Source of the DNA: Leifsonia sp. AK011
GTDB lineage: Bacteria; Actinomycetota; Actinomycetes; Actinomycetales; Microbacteriaceae
NCBI RefSeq assembly: GCF_013410945.1
Contig: NZ_JACCCH010000001.1
Coordinates: forward strand, 496,001-560,000
Length of the DNA stretch: 64,000 bases
Direction of reading: 5' to 3'
The notes beneath the pieces are model-generated. The model saw only the letters and a list, made by a program, of their open reading frames with translations, searched no databases and was not told the origin of the DNA. Of this stretch, positions 8,168 through 17,859 are shown in pieces. Position numbers and translations under genes: made by a program. The stretch's first letter is position 1. Every line of letters begins with the position of its first letter.

Positions 8168-9249
8168 CCAACGAGCGAGTGCGACTGCGGCCCGAGATCG
8201 AATCGATCGTGCCCTACCGACAGGGGCGTACAGCAGCCGAGGATGCCTTCAAGCTCTCCTCCAACGAGAACCCCTACCCGCCGCTGCCTGCGGTGCTCGC
8301 TGCGATCACCGAGAGCAGCATCAACCGCTACCCCGAGGCCTCCGCTGCCGGAGTCCGTGGACGCGTCGCGGTCAAGTTCGGCATCTCGCCGGAGCAGGTC
8401 CAGGTGGGTGCGGGCTCCGTGTCTGTGCTCGCACAGCTCATCTCGGCGGCCAGCGCCCCCGGCGATGAGGTCGTCTACGCGTGGCGCAGCTTCGAGGCCT
8501 ACCCGCTCCTCGTCGCCACCGCGGGGTCGACTAGCGTGCAGGTTCCGCTCACCGCCGACGGGCGCCACGACCTGCCCGCGATGGCCGCCGCGATCACCGA
8601 CCGTACGCGCGTGGTGATCGTCTGCAGCCCCAACAACCCGACCGGCACGACCGTCACCCGCACCGAGTTCCTCGAGTTCCTCGACGCGGTCCCGCCGACC
8701 GTGCTTGTGATCCTGGACGAGGCGTACGCCGAGTTCGTCACGGATCCCGAGGCGGTTCGCGGCGAACCACTCGTGGCCGAGCATCCCAACCTCGTCGTAC
8801 TGCGCACCTTCTCGAAGGCCTACGGCCTTGCGGGCCTCCGCATCGGCTACGCCGTCGGCGCGGAGTACGTGATGGATGCCGCACGCGCCGTCGCCATCCC
8901 GCTGTCGGTTACCGAGCCCGCCCAGCGGGCCGCGATCGTTTCCCTCGACAACGAGGAGGAGCTGCTCGCCCGCGTCGCCGCGCTCGCCGCGTTGAGGGAG
9001 CAGGTCGTCGAGGGACTTACCGCCCAGGGATGGGACATCCCCGTGCCCCAGGGCAACTTCGTCTGGCTGTCGACGGGGGCCCACAGCGTCGCTGCCGCTG
9101 AAGTGTTTGAGCGGCACGGGATCATCGTGCGACCACTGGGAGAGGGCATCCGCATCTCCATCGGAGAGACGGAAGCTGTGGAGAAACTCCTAAGTGCTGC
9201 CGAGGAGGTTGTCTCACTCCAACGAACGGGAGCCGCAAGGGCGGGTTAG
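8164..9249 (+). CDS. hisC: Histidinol-phosphate/aromatic aminotransferase, PLP class I/II
   Basis: 361 residues from the GTG at 8164, chosen for GAGGAG (8153-8158) five bases upstream. PLP-binding residues are visible: NNPTG with N157, D185 and Y188 in DEAYAE, and the Schiff-base lysine K218 in [14 protein letters not shown]. The family converts imidazole-acetol phosphate and glutamate to histidinol phosphate, and some members act on phenylpyruvate. It stands alone from other his genes and immediately upstream of the 2-oxoacid dehydrogenase genes, so an aromatic or other 2-oxo-acid role (Pat-like) is a real alternative. Confidence 0.85.
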   Translation: MTNERVRLRPEIESIVPYRQGRTAAEDAFKLSSNENPYPPLPAVLAAITESSINRYPEASAAGVRGRVAVKFGISPEQVQVGAGSVSVLAQLISAASAPGDEVVYAWRSFEAYPLLVATAGSTSVQVPLTADGRHDLPAMAAAITDRTRVVIVCSPNNPTGTTVTRTEFLEFLDAVPPTVLVILDEAYAEFVTDPEAVRGEPLVAEHPNLVVLRTFSKAYGLAGLRIGYAVGAEYVMDAARAVAIPLSVTEPAQRAAIVSLDNEEELLARVAALAALREQVVEGLTAQGWDIPVPQGNFVWLSTGAHSVAAAEVFERHGIIVRPLGEGIRISIGETEAVEKLLSAAEEVVSLQRTGAARAG

Positions 9250-9252
9250 ATT
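9247..9252 (+). promoter_or_regulatory. -10 element, leaderless start of the E1 alpha gene
   Basis: TAGATT, six bases before the ATG at 9259. It overlaps the stop of the preceding gene, so the dehydrogenase genes may have their own promoter. Confidence 0.6.
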
Positions 9253-9258
9253 AGAGCA

Positions 9259-10377
9259 ATGGCCTACACCCCGGCGACGATTCAACTTCTCAGCCCGGAG
9301 GGGACCATCGTCACGAACGATGCGACCGAGCAGTACCTCCCGATCATCGAGAAGCTCTCCGACGAACAGCTGCGCGAGTTCCACCGCCAGATGGTGGTGA
9401 TCCGCAGGTTCGACGTCGAGGCGGGCAACCTGCAGCGCCAGGGCCAGCTCGGCCTGTGGATTCCGAGCATCGGGCAGGAGGGCGCGCAGGTCGGCTCCGG
9501 CTTCGCCGCCCGCCCGCAGGACCACATCTTCCCCGCCTACCGCGAGCACGTCGTCGCGCGCATCCGCGGCGTGGAGCCGATGCGCATCATCGAGATGCTG
9601 CGCGGCCTCAGCCACGGCGGCTGGGATCCGAAGGAGAACGGCAACTTCCACCTCTACACGCTCGTCATCGGTTCGCAGACGCTGCACGCCACCGGCTACG
9701 CGATGGGCATCCAGTTCGACGGAGCCACCGCAACGGGCAACCCGGACACCGACGAGGCAGCCGTCGTCTACTTCGGCGACGGCGCATCGAGCCAGGGGGA
9801 TGTCAGCGAGGCCCTGGTCTTCGCGGCGAGCTACCAGACGCCGCAGGTCTTCTTCCTACAGAACAACCACTGGGCCATCTCCGTGCCCGTCAGCCGCCAG
9901 TCGCGCAGCCCGCTCTACCTCCGCGCGTCGGGCTTCGGCATCCCGGGGGTGCAGATCGACGGCAACGACGTGCTCGCCAGCTACGCCGTCACCACGGCGA
10001 ACCTCGACGTCGCCCGTTCCGGCGGCGGGCCCGGCTTCATCGAGGCCCTCACCTACCGCATCGGGGCGCACACCACGAGTGACGACCCCAGCAAGTATCG
10101 GGATGAGTCGGAGCTCGACTTCTGGGTCAAGCACGACCCGATCCCCCGCTTCGAGGCCTACCTCCGCAGCCGCGGGGAGGGCGACGCCTTCTTCGCGGAG
10201 GTCGCGCAGGAGGGCGAGGACCTGGCCGCCGACGTGCGTCGCCGCACCCTCGCGCTCGGTGGCCTGCCGAACTCGAAGATCTTCAGCAACGTGTACTCGG
10301 AGCAGCATCAGCTGATGGACGAACAGTCGGCGTGGCTCGAACGGTACGAGGCATCCTTCGAGGAGGCCGGACAGTGA
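9259..10377 (+). CDS. 2-oxoacid dehydrogenase E1 component, alpha subunit (branched-chain type)
   Basis: 372 residues. With the beta subunit it decarboxylates 2-oxo acids on thiamine diphosphate and transfers the acyl group to the E2 lipoyl arm. The TPP-binding motif runs from YFGDGASSQGD (about residues 173-183) to LQNNHWAIS. The phosphorylation-loop-like AHTTSDDPSKYR resembles branched-chain E1 (HSTSDDSS) more than pyruvate E1. Upstream is the aminotransferase; downstream are E1 beta (four-base overlap) and E2. In this group of bacteria, branched acyl-CoA feeds anteiso/iso fatty acids. Substrate preference (branched-chain versus pyruvate) is inferred. No E3 gene is in the window. Confidence 0.92.
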   Translation: MAYTPATIQLLSPEGTIVTNDATEQYLPIIEKLSDEQLREFHRQMVVIRRFDVEAGNLQRQGQLGLWIPSIGQEGAQVGSGFAARPQDHIFPAYREHVVARIRGVEPMRIIEMLRGLSHGGWDPKENGNFHLYTLVIGSQTLHATGYAMGIQFDGATATGNPDTDEAAVVYFGDGASSQGDVSEALVFAASYQTPQVFFLQNNHWAISVPVSRQSRSPLYLRASGFGIPGVQIDGNDVLASYAVTTANLDVARSGGGPGFIEALTYRIGAHTTSDDPSKYRDESELDFWVKHDPIPRFEAYLRSRGEGDAFFAEVAQEGEDLAADVRRRTLALGGLPNSKIFSNVYSEQHQLMDEQSAWLERYEASFEEAGQ

Positions 10378-11354
10378 GCACCGAATCCCTGAGCATGGCC
10401 AAGGCCCTCAACCTGGGGCTGCAGAAGGCGCTCGCCGACGACCCGAAGGTTCTCCTCATGGGTGAGGACATCGGTCGCCTCGGTGGTGTGTTCCGCGTGA
10501 CCGAGGGGCTCCAGGCGGAGTTCGGCGACAAGCGGGTGCTCGACACTCCGCTCGCCGAGTCCGGCATCGTCGGAAGCGCCATCGGTCTCGCCATGCGCGG
10601 GTACCGGCCCGTGTGCGAGATCCAGTTCGACGGCTTCATCTTCCCCGGCTTCGACCAGATCACCTCGCAGCTGGCCAAGCTCACCTACCGTCACGAGGGC
10701 AGCCTGAGCATGCCGGTCGTGATCCGCGTGCCGTACGGCGGCCACATCGGTGCCGTCGAGCACCACCAGGAGAGCCCCGAGGCGTACTTCGCGCACACTC
10801 CCGGACTCCGCGTCGTGAGTCCCGCGAGCCCGCACGATGCCTACTGGATGATCCAGGAGGCGATCGCGTCCAACGACCCCGTGCTGTTCTTCGAACCGAA
10901 GAGCCGGTACTGGCCGAAGGGCGAGGTGGACCTCGAGAACCCCGGCATCCCGCTGCACGCCAGTCGCGTGGTGCGCACGGGCACCGAGATCACGCTGCTC
11001 GGCTACGGCCCGACGGTGTCGCTGCTGCTGCAGGCCGCGGAGCTCGCAGCCGAGGAGGGCACGAGCGCGGAGGTCATCGACCTTCGTTCGATCTCGCCCA
11101 TCGACTACGCGCCCATCGTCGAGTCCGTGCAGAAGACGGGCCGCCTGGTCATCGCCCAGGAGGCTCCCGGCTTCGTCTCGGTCGGCTCCGAGATCGCGGC
11201 GACCATCGCCGAGCGCTGCTTCTACAACCTCGAGGCTCCCGTCCTGCGCGTCGCCGGCTTCGACACCCCGTTCCCTCCCGCCAAACTCGAAACGACCTAC
11301 CTGCCCGATGTCGACCGCGTGCTCGAAGCTGTCGACCGCGCCATGGCGTACTAA
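10374..11354 (+). CDS. 2-oxoacid dehydrogenase E1 component, beta subunit
   Basis: 326 residues from the GTG at 10374, which overlaps the E1 alpha stop (GTGA) and has AGGAGG at 10361-10366. The sequence shows the transketolase pyrimidine domain ([21 protein letters not shown]) and the C-terminal transketolase domain ([26 protein letters not shown]) of the E1 beta family. It forms the alpha2-beta2 E1 tetramer with the preceding product. Confidence 0.93.
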   Translation: MSTESLSMAKALNLGLQKALADDPKVLLMGEDIGRLGGVFRVTEGLQAEFGDKRVLDTPLAESGIVGSAIGLAMRGYRPVCEIQFDGFIFPGFDQITSQLAKLTYRHEGSLSMPVVIRVPYGGHIGAVEHHQESPEAYFAHTPGLRVVSPASPHDAYWMIQEAIASNDPVLFFEPKSRYWPKGEVDLENPGIPLHASRVVRTGTEITLLGYGPTVSLLLQAAELAAEEGTSAEVIDLRSISPIDYAPIVESVQKTGRLVIAQEAPGFVSVGSEIAATIAERCFYNLEAPVLRVAGFDTPFPPAKLETTYLPDVDRVLEAVDRAMAY

Positions 11355-11365
11355 GGAGCTTCCCC

Positions 11366-12700
11366 TTGTCTGAGTTTCTGCTTCCCGATGTGGGTGAGGG
11401 CCTGACCGAGGCCGAGATCGTCGCCTGGAAGGTCAAGGCCGGCGACACCGTCTCGATCAACCAGGTACTCGTGGAGATCGAGACGGCCAAGTCGCTCGTC
11501 GAACTGCCGTCCCCCTTCGAGGGAAAGGTGTCCGCGCTGCTCGTCGACGAGGGGCAGACCGTTGAGGTCGGCACCGCGATCATCTCCGTCGACGGGGATG
11601 TCCCTGCCACCCCAGCACCGGAGCCCGAGCCCGCAGCGATCATCACCGACACCGCCGCGACCGTCGCCTCGGAGGGTGCGCCCGCGGAGGACACGTCTGG
11701 CGCGGTGCTCGTCGGCTACGGCTCGGCTGGGCACGGAGTGTCCCGTCGCAAGCGCGGCGCCGGTGCACCGCCAGCGCCCGTGGTCGCCCCGCCTGCCGCG
11801 CCCGCGGCGCGGCCGTCGAGTGTTCCCGCTGCCGCGGCATCCGCCATCATCGCGAAGCCGCCGATCCGCAAGCTCGCCAAGGACCTCGGCGTGGACCTGA
11901 CGACGGTGCTCGCGACCGGCCTCGCCGGCGAGATCACCCGCGACGACGTCATCCGCCAGGCGTCGCAGGCGAGCGTGTTCCGCAACATCGAGACGCCGGA
12001 GTGGGGTGCCGAGCGCGAGGAGGTCATCCCCGTCAAGGGCGTGCGCAAGGCGATCGCGACCGCGATGGCCAAGAGCGCGTTCACGGCCCCGCACGTCAGC
12101 GTCTTCGTCGACGTGGATGCCACGCGCACCATGGAGTTCGTCAAGCGCCTGAAGAACTCGCCCGACTTCGCCGGCATCCGGGTCTCCCCGCTGCTCATCG
12201 CCGCGAAGGCTGCGATCTGGGCGATCCGCCGCAACCCCTCGGTGAACTCGACGTTCACCGACAAGGAGATCACGGTCCACCACTACGTGAACCTCGGTAT
12301 CGCCGCGGCGACCCCACGCGGACTTGTCGTGCCGAACGTCAAGGATGCGCACACCCTCTCGCTGAAGGATCTCGCGCTGTCGCTCGAGCAGCTCACGATC
12401 ACCGCACGGGATGGCAAGTCCACCCCCGCGGACATGGCGGGAGGCACGTTCACCATCACCAACCTCGGCTCGTTCGGCATGGACACGGGAACCCCGATCC
12501 TGAACCCCGGCGAGGTGGGCATCCTCGTGCTCGGCACGATCAAGCAGAAGCCGTGGGTCGTCGACGGCGAGGTGCGTCCTCGTTTCGTCACCACGCTCGG
12601 TGGCAGCTTCGACCACCGTGTGGTTGACGGCGACGTCGTGAGCCGCTTCGTGGCCGACGTCGCGAGCGTGCTCGAGGAGCCCGCCCTGCTCCTGGACTGA
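11366..12700 (+). CDS. 2-oxoacid dehydrogenase E2 component (dihydrolipoamide acyltransferase)
   Basis: 444 residues starting with an unusual TTG at 11366, the only start that gives a complete lipoyl domain; AAGGAG lies about seven bases upstream. Domains in order: one lipoyl domain (1-78, lipoyl lysine K42 in [11 protein letters not shown]), an Ala/Pro linker, a peripheral subunit-binding domain (about 166-204, [14 protein letters not shown]...GEITRDDV) and the catalytic domain with HRVVDGD near the C terminus. A single lipoyl domain is typical of branched-chain E2. The gene follows E1 beta after 11 bases. Confidence 0.94.
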   Translation: MSEFLLPDVGEGLTEAEIVAWKVKAGDTVSINQVLVEIETAKSLVELPSPFEGKVSALLVDEGQTVEVGTAIISVDGDVPATPAPEPEPAAIITDTAATVASEGAPAEDTSGAVLVGYGSAGHGVSRRKRGAGAPPAPVVAPPAAPAARPSSVPAAAASAIIAKPPIRKLAKDLGVDLTTVLATGLAGEITRDDVIRQASQASVFRNIETPEWGAEREEVIPVKGVRKAIATAMAKSAFTAPHVSVFVDVDATRTMEFVKRLKNSPDFAGIRVSPLLIAAKAAIWAIRRNPSVNSTFTDKEITVHHYVNLGIAAATPRGLVVPNVKDAHTLSLKDLALSLEQLTITARDGKSTPADMAGGTFTITNLGSFGMDTGTPILNPGEVGILVLGTIKQKPWVVDGEVRPRFVTTLGGSFDHRVVDGDVVSRFVADVASVLEEPALLLD

Positions 12701-12744
12701 ACGCGTCTGCAGTTGAGTCCGGCGCAGCTGTGTTACGGTACTGA

Positions 12745-12759
12745 TAACGAATCTCATTA
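12745..12759 (+). promoter_or_regulatory. Zur-type operator
   Basis: A 15-base dyad: TAACGA, three bases, TCATTA (arms match except one position). It lies 23 bases before the start codon of the zinc-binding lipoprotein gene in an operon that ends with a Fur-family regulator, so autoregulated zinc control is inferred. Confidence 0.75.
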
Positions 12760-12782
12760 CCGTTCGCTTAGAAAGCACCACC

Positions 12783-13721
12783 ATGAAGCAACTCGCCGTT
12801 CTCGCTGCCTCCGTCCTGATCCTTGCGGGATGCGCCGCTACCCCAGCCCCTGAGGCCGAGAGTGACCGCGTCACCGTCGTCGCCTCCACCAACGTCTACG
12901 GCAACATCGCTTCCGCCGTCGGCCGCGAGCACCTCGACGTGACCAACATCATCTACAGCCCCTCGCAGGACCCGCACAGCTACGAGGCCTCCGCCCGAGA
13001 CCGCAAGGCGGTGGATGACGCGGACCTCGTGATCCTCAACGGTGGTGGCTACGACACCTTCATGGAGACCCTGGTCGAGGCATCCGCCACGTCCGCCCCG
13101 GTGATCAACGCGGTGGAGGTCTCCGGCCTGCTGCCCGCGGATGCCGCGGAAGACGATGACCACGCCGAGGGCGAGGACGACCACGATCACATCGAGGGCT
13201 TCAACGAGCACGTCTGGTACAGCCTCACCGCCATGGGCCGTCTCGCCGACCAGATCGCCACCGACCTCGGCACGATCGACCCCGACAATGCGAGCACCTA
13301 CGCCGCGAACGCCCAGGAGTTCGTGAACCAGATCGGGATCCTCCAGGACAAGGCGGAGAGCCTCATCCCCAAGGCAGCGGGTCGCAGCGTCGCCCTCACC
13401 GAGCCGGTTCCCGGGTACCTCATCGACACGATCGGTCTCGTCAACGCCACCCCAGAGGCCTTCACCGAGGCGATCGAGGAGGGGTCGGATGTGCCGCCGC
13501 TCGCTCTTCAGGAGACGCTCGACCTCATCACCTCGAAGTCGGTGATCATGCTCGGCTACAACGAGCAGACCTCGAGCCCCGAGACCGAGAAGCTGCGGGA
13601 TGCCGCGGAGGATGCCGACATCAACGTCGCCTCCTTCACCGAAACACTGCCCGACGGTTACGACTACATCTCGTGGATGAGCCGGGTCAACATCGCGCAG
13701 ATCGAGGAAGCACTCATCTAG
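12783..13721 (+). CDS. Zinc/manganese ABC transporter substrate-binding lipoprotein
   Basis: 312 residues with a signal peptide and lipobox LAGC (C17). The fold is that of cluster A-I metal-binding proteins (VVASTNVYGNIASAVG, QDPHSYEASARD). A His/Asp-rich loop at about residues 121-140 (DDDHAEGEDDHDHIEGF) is the usual metal-capturing loop of ZnuA. First gene of the operon; a Zur-type box lies just upstream. Zinc is the likeliest substrate because of that box and the zur-like gene at the operon end; manganese cannot be excluded. Confidence 0.92.
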   Translation: MKQLAVLAASVLILAGCAATPAPEAESDRVTVVASTNVYGNIASAVGREHLDVTNIIYSPSQDPHSYEASARDRKAVDDADLVILNGGGYDTFMETLVEASATSAPVINAVEVSGLLPADAAEDDDHAEGEDDHDHIEGFNEHVWYSLTAMGRLADQIATDLGTIDPDNASTYAANAQEFVNQIGILQDKAESLIPKAAGRSVALTEPVPGYLIDTIGLVNATPEAFTEAIEEGSDVPPLALQETLDLITSKSVIMLGYNEQTSSPETEKLRDAAEDADINVASFTETLPDGYDYISWMSRVNIAQIEEALI

Positions 13722-14500
13722 TGGCCACTCCCGCACTCGAGATCCACGAGGGCGCGCTCAGCTTCGGCGGGCGCGCCCTGTGGCGTGCGCTCGACCTGTC
13801 GGTCGCGCCGGGGGAGTTCCTTGCGGTGCTCGGCGCCAACGGGTCGGGCAAGACGAGCCTGCTCCGCACCATCCTCGGCCAGCAGCCGCTGGACTCGGGA
13901 ACGATCTCGGTGGGCGGAGCACCCGTTCGGCGCGGTGACCGGCGCATCGGGTACATTCCGCAGCAGCGCATCGTGGCACCGGGAACGCCGCTGCGCGGCC
14001 GCGATCTCGTCACGCTCGGGGTCAACGGGCACCGCTTCGGCCTGCCGATCACCTCGGCCGCGGATCGCGCACGCGTGGATGCCGCGATCGCCGCCGTCGG
14101 GGCGACCGAGTACGCCGAGCAGCCGATGGGCACACTGAGCGGCGGGGAACAGCAACGACTGCGGGTCGCGCAGGCCACGGCATCCGACCCGCTCCTGCTT
14201 CTCGCGGACGAGCCGCTCACGAGTCTCGACCTCGCGCACCAGCGAGGGGTGGCCGAGCTCATCGATGAGCAGCGCAGGGAGAACGACACCGCCGTCGTCT
14301 TCGTCACGCACGATGTGAACCCGGTGCTCGGCATGGTCGATCGTGTGCTGTACCTCGCGCAGGGCCGTTTCACGGTGGGTACGCCCGACGAGGTGCTGCG
14401 CTCCGAGGTGCTGAGTGACCTCTACGGCACGCCCGTCGAGGTGCTGCGGCGCGAGGGGCGAGTGTTCGTCGCCGGCGCAACGGATGTGGGGCACCACTGA
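13721..14500 (+). CDS. Zinc ABC transporter ATP-binding protein
   Basis: 259 residues from a GTG that shares its G with the previous stop. Walker A GANGSGKT (38-45), Q-loop in IPQQR, ABC signature LSGGEQQR, Walker B LLLLADEP and the switch His in FVTHD are all present, so it should be an active ATPase. It energises uptake with the neighbouring binding protein and permease. Overlaps the permease start by one base. Confidence 0.93.
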   Translation: MATPALEIHEGALSFGGRALWRALDLSVAPGEFLAVLGANGSGKTSLLRTILGQQPLDSGTISVGGAPVRRGDRRIGYIPQQRIVAPGTPLRGRDLVTLGVNGHRFGLPITSAADRARVDAAIAAVGATEYAEQPMGTLSGGEQQRLRVAQATASDPLLLLADEPLTSLDLAHQRGVAELIDEQRRENDTAVVFVTHDVNPVLGMVDRVLYLAQGRFTVGTPDEVLRSEVLSDLYGTPVEVLRREGRVFVAGATDVGHH

Positions 14501-15342
14501 TGATCTTCGACTTCAGCGACTACGGCGAGCTGCTTGTGCTCGTGCAGGCCTCCGTCTACGCGGGCGCGGTGCTCGGCATCGCGGGCGGCCTCATCGGTGT
14601 TTTCGTCATGCAGCGCGACATGGCCTTCGCCGTGCACGGCATCAGCGAGCTCTCGTTCGCGGGTGCGGCAGCTGCCCTGCTCCTGGGGGCGAATGTGGTG
14701 CTCGGCTCGGTGGTCGGCTCGCTCGTGGCGGCCGGGATCATCGGACTACTCGGGGCCCGGGCGCGGGACCGCAACTCGATCATCGGGGTGCTCATGCCGT
14801 TCGGCCTGGGCCTCGGCATCCTCTTCCTCGCCCTCTACCCCGGACGCAGCGGCAATAAGTTCGGCCTGCTCACCGGCCAGATCGTGTCCGTCGACTTCCC
14901 GCAGCTGGGGCTGCTCATCGGCATCTCGATCGCGGTACTCGCGGTGCTCCTGGTGATCTGGCGGCCGCTGACCTTCGACAGCCTCGATCCCGATGTCGCC
15001 GCCGCACGCGGTGTGCCGTCGCGCGCGCTGAGCTTCACGTTCATGCTGTTGCTCGGGCTGACGATCGCGGTCTCGGTGCAGGTGATCGGTGCGCTGCTCG
15101 TGCTCGCCCTGCTCGTGACGCCCGCCGCTGCAGCGCTGCGTGTCTCGTCGTCGCCCATCCTCGTGCCCGTGCTCAGCATGGTGTTCGGGTTCGTGTCCGC
15201 GGTCGGCGGCATCCTCATCGCGATCGGCAGTTCGCTGCCGATCAGTCCCTTCATCACGACCATCTCGTTCGCGATCTATTTGATCTGCCGAGTGATCGGC
15301 GCGCGGCGAGTGCCCAAACGTAAGGTGGAAGCATGGCGGTGA
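14500..15342 (+). CDS. Zinc ABC transporter permease (ABC-3 family)
   Basis: 280 residues with about eight hydrophobic helices. The stretch FVMQRDMAFAVHGISELSFAG is characteristic of ABC-3 metal permeases (ZnuB/MntB). The ATG overlaps the ATPase stop (TGATG at 14498-14502), and the 3' end overlaps zur by 10 bases. Confidence 0.92.
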   Translation: MIFDFSDYGELLVLVQASVYAGAVLGIAGGLIGVFVMQRDMAFAVHGISELSFAGAAAALLLGANVVLGSVVGSLVAAGIIGLLGARARDRNSIIGVLMPFGLGLGILFLALYPGRSGNKFGLLTGQIVSVDFPQLGLLIGISIAVLAVLLVIWRPLTFDSLDPDVAAARGVPSRALSFTFMLLLGLTIAVSVQVIGALLVLALLVTPAAAALRVSSSPILVPVLSMVFGFVSAVGGILIAIGSSLPISPFITTISFAIYLICRVIGARRVPKRKVEAWR

Positions 15343-15719
15343 AGCGCAACACCTGGCAACGCGAGGCGGTTCGCGAAGCGCTCGGCGAGTCCGAGGCGTT
15401 CGTGAGCGCGCAGGCGTTGCACTCCGCGCTGCGGGAGAGCGGGTCATCCATTGGACTGGCCACCGTGTACCGCGCGCTCGCCGACCTCGCGACCGAGGGC
15501 GAGGCCGACTCGCTGCAGCAGGAGGGTGAGAGCCTCTACCGCGCCTGCACGCCGGGCACGCATCACCACCACCTGATCTGCCGCAACTGTGGTCTCACCG
15601 TGGAGATCGAGGCGGATGCCGTCGAGGAGTGGGCGCGCACGGTCGCGGCCGAGCACGGCTTCACACAGCCGAACCACGTCGTGGACGTGTTCGGTCTTTG
15701 CGCGAACTGCTCGCGCTAG
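15333..15719 (+). CDS. zur: Fur-family regulator, Zur-like
   Basis: 128 residues. N-terminal winged helix with the recognition region SIGLATVYRALADL, then the regulatory site HHHHLICRNCG and the C-terminal pair GLCANCS; the two CxxC pairs form the structural zinc site of Fur proteins. Its position as last gene of a zinc-uptake operon with a matching upstream operator makes Zur the best subfamily call. In the zinc-replete cell it is expected to repress the operon, including itself. Confidence 0.9.
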   Translation: MAVKRNTWQREAVREALGESEAFVSAQALHSALRESGSSIGLATVYRALADLATEGEADSLQQEGESLYRACTPGTHHHHLICRNCGLTVEIEADAVEEWARTVAAEHGFTQPNHVVDVFGLCANCSR

Positions 15720-16492
15720 GTCTTCTCTGTGCCGCGCGCTCGCCAGGCCTTGATGGCGAGCTGCGTTGCGGCAAACAGCACGAGTGCCGCGAAGAGGATG
15801 TGCGAGACGATCGTGGGCATCAGGTGTGCCACGACCACGCCGGGGTAGGAGGCGAGAGCCGCAGCGGCGCCCAGGATCAGCCCGTCGAGGGGCTTCACGA
15901 GACGCGCGCGGGTGTTCGCGATCGTGCCCGTGATCGACGTTGGGATCATCGCCAGCAGCGAGGTGCCCTTGGCGATGAGCTCGCTCACCCCGAAGAGACC
16001 GACGAGGGCAGGCACGATGATCACGCCGCCGCCGATGCCGAACAAGCCCGAGGCGACGCCCACGACGAGTCCGAGCCCGATAAGGCCGGCGATCGACCAG
16101 AAGCCGAACTCGATGGATGCGTCGGACTCCGGTGAGGCGAAGAGCATGCGAGCCGCCACGAGCACGAGCAGCACCACGAACATCCATCGCAGCCAGCCGA
16201 GGGACAGCTGACGCAGGAGACGGGTACCGATGAGCGCACCCACGATTCCGCCGACCGCCACGAGCGCACCGGCGAGCAGATCGACGTGTCCCTCGATGCC
16301 GTAGGTGATCGCCCCGACGATGGCCGCGGGCAGCACTCCCGCGAGGGAGAGCGCGGCTGCTCGACGCTGGTCGAGCCCGATCAGGAGGATCAGCAGGGGC
16401 ACCATGAGGATGCCGCCGCCGATGCCGAACGTGCCCGACAGGAATCCTCCCAGGATGCCAACGCCAACGAGCGAGAGGATGCGCCGAGTCAT
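15716..16492 (-). CDS. TSUP-family (TauE/SafE) membrane permease
   Basis: 258 residues with about eight membrane segments arranged as two repeats, each with the GxFGIGGG-type motif (GTFGIGGGILMVP near residue 21 and GLFGIGGGVIIVP near residue 150) that defines the TauE/SafE anion exporters. Substrate (sulfite, sulfonates or others) is unknown. Converges on zur with a four-base overlap. The ATG at 16492 is six bases from a TACGCT hexamer. Confidence 0.9.
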   Translation of the reverse strand: MTRRILSLVGVGILGGFLSGTFGIGGGILMVPLLILLIGLDQRRAAALSLAGVLPAAIVGAITYGIEGHVDLLAGALVAVGGIVGALIGTRLLRQLSLGWLRWMFVVLLVLVAARMLFASPESDASIEFGFWSIAGLIGLGLVVGVASGLFGIGGGVIIVPALVGLFGVSELIAKGTSLLAMIPTSITGTIANTRARLVKPLDGLILGAAAALASYPGVVVAHLMPTIVSHILFAALVLFAATQLAIKAWRARGTEKT

Positions 16493-16498
16493 CGCACC

Positions 16499-16504
16499 AG
16501 CGTA
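16499..16504 (-). promoter_or_regulatory. -10 element, leaderless start of the TSUP permease gene
   Basis: TACGCT on the minus strand, six bases before the ATG at 16492. Confidence 0.6.
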
Positions 16505-16539
16505 ACCGTCACGCCGGGCCTGCTTGAGCGGCTGCGGCG

Positions 16540-17643
16540 CTATCGGCGGTCGCGTCGCGCTGCGAACGCCATCGCGAGCATGCTGAGCTTGGCGCGCGAC
16601 AGCGATTCACCCTGCACGACGTCGCGGATCGTCCGCAGCGCGTAGGCGGGGCCCTGCACGAGGAACGTCGTCACGACACTCTCCTCCCAGGCGGCCAGTT
16701 CGTCGCGGATCTTCTCGGGCGGGCCGACGAGCGCGAGCTCCTCGACGAGCTTCGTCGGCACGGCCGCGATCGCCTCCTTCTTCTTGCCCGCCAGGTACAG
16801 CTCCTGGATCACGTCGCTCTCGGCCGAGTACCCGAGACGATCGATCACGTCGCGGTGGAAGTTGGCGCCCTTCGCCCCCATGCCCCCGATGTACAGGGCG
16901 AGCATCGGTCGCACGAGGTCGGCAGCCGCCTCCACGTCGGGGTGCGGAACGACGGGCATCGGCAGCACGACCTCGAACTGCTCGCGCGGGCTCAGCTCTG
17001 GCGAGCGCAGGGCGAAACCGGCCTCGAGGTTGGTGTGTGCCTCGTCCAGCGCGTTGCGGGACAGCAGGAACGGGATCCACCCGTCGGCGATCTCGGCTGC
17101 CAGTGCGACGTTCTTCGGTCCCTCCGCCGCGAGGTAGATGGGCAGGTCGGCGCGGAGCGGGTGAACAGTGGACTTGAGCGGTTTGCCCAGGTTCGTGGCA
17201 TCCGCACCCGTGTAGGGGAGGGGATAGTGGGGGCCTGTGGATGTCACGGGCTCCTGCCGCGCAAGCACCTCACGCACGATCCCGATGTACTCCCGCGTGC
17301 GCGCGAGTGGCTTGGGGTAGGGCTGGCCGTACCATCCCTCGACGACCTGCGGACCGGAGGCACCAAGACCCAGGATGAAACGGCCACCCGACAGGTGATC
17401 GAGGGTGATCGCGGCCATCGCCGCCGCTGCCGGGGGCCGCGCGGAGAGCTGCGCGATCGCGGTGCCGAGCTTGATGCGCTTCGTGCGCGAACCCCACCAG
17501 GCCAGCGGGGTGAGGGCGTCGGAGCCGTAGGCCTCGCTGGTCCAAACGGACTCGTAGCCGAGGCGCTCGGCTGTGCGGATGGCCTTGAGCGCGTCCTTCG
17601 GGGGGCCGGCGCTCCAGTACCCCGTCGAGTAGCCGATGCGCAT
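16540..17643 (-). CDS. LLM-class F420-dependent oxidoreductase
   Basis: 367 residues. The luciferase-like (beta/alpha)8 fold is indicated by the N-terminal RIGYSTGYW, ERLGYESVWTSEAYGSD, KLGTAIAQLSARPP and DHLSGGRFILGLGASG. The last is the conserved loop of F420-dependent LLM enzymes. Substrate unknown. The ATG at 17643 has GGAGG seven bases upstream. It is flanked upstream by dispersed repeats and is a single-gene unit. Confidence 0.9.
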   Translation of the reverse strand: MRIGYSTGYWSAGPPKDALKAIRTAERLGYESVWTSEAYGSDALTPLAWWGSRTKRIKLGTAIAQLSARPPAAAAMAAITLDHLSGGRFILGLGASGPQVVEGWYGQPYPKPLARTREYIGIVREVLARQEPVTSTGPHYPLPYTGADATNLGKPLKSTVHPLRADLPIYLAAEGPKNVALAAEIADGWIPFLLSRNALDEAHTNLEAGFALRSPELSPREQFEVVLPMPVVPHPDVEAAADLVRPMLALYIGGMGAKGANFHRDVIDRLGYSAESDVIQELYLAGKKKEAIAAVPTKLVEELALVGPPEKIRDELAAWEESVVTTFLVQGPAYALRTIRDVVQGESLSRAKLSMLAMAFAARRDRR

Positions 17644-17688
17644 GGTGCCTCCGTTGGTTGCAGCGTGGGTTCCAGCGTAATCGGGGGC

Positions 17689-17835
17689 GGGTTTCGATAA
17701 CGCCGGGCTGCGCCGCGGCTACTCAACCCACAGATGCCCCGAATGCGCGGCCCTCCGCTGGTTGAGTAGCGCCGCAGGCACCCTCCGCAGGCACCCTCTG
17801 CTGGTTGAGTAGCGCCGCAGGCGCGTATCGAAACT
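17689..17835. repeat. Cluster of dispersed REP-like elements
   Basis: Three copies of a short element whose ends read GTTGAGTAG and TCGATAACG/TATCGAAAC. One is in reverse orientation (17689-17731), a half copy sits at 17756-17780 and a full copy at 17799-17835. Copies with the same ends recur at 35497-35649. Confidence 0.75.
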
Positions 17836-17859
17836 TCACCCACGCGCAGCACAGGCCAC

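Noticed and set aside
7675-9117. 480-codon minus-strand ORF covering the hisC-like gene
   Set aside because: Only the last 131 codons are a real membrane protein; the rest is the antisense frame of the aminotransferase.
13143-13200. GAC/CAC-rich run in the zinc-binding lipoprotein gene, looked like a low-complexity repeat
   Set aside because: It encodes the normal His/Asp metal loop of the family.
17689-17835. Possible CRISPR array from repeated GGTTGAGTAG motifs
   Set aside because: Copies are few, differ in orientation and have no regular spacers; the same element occurs elsewhere as a dispersed repeat.
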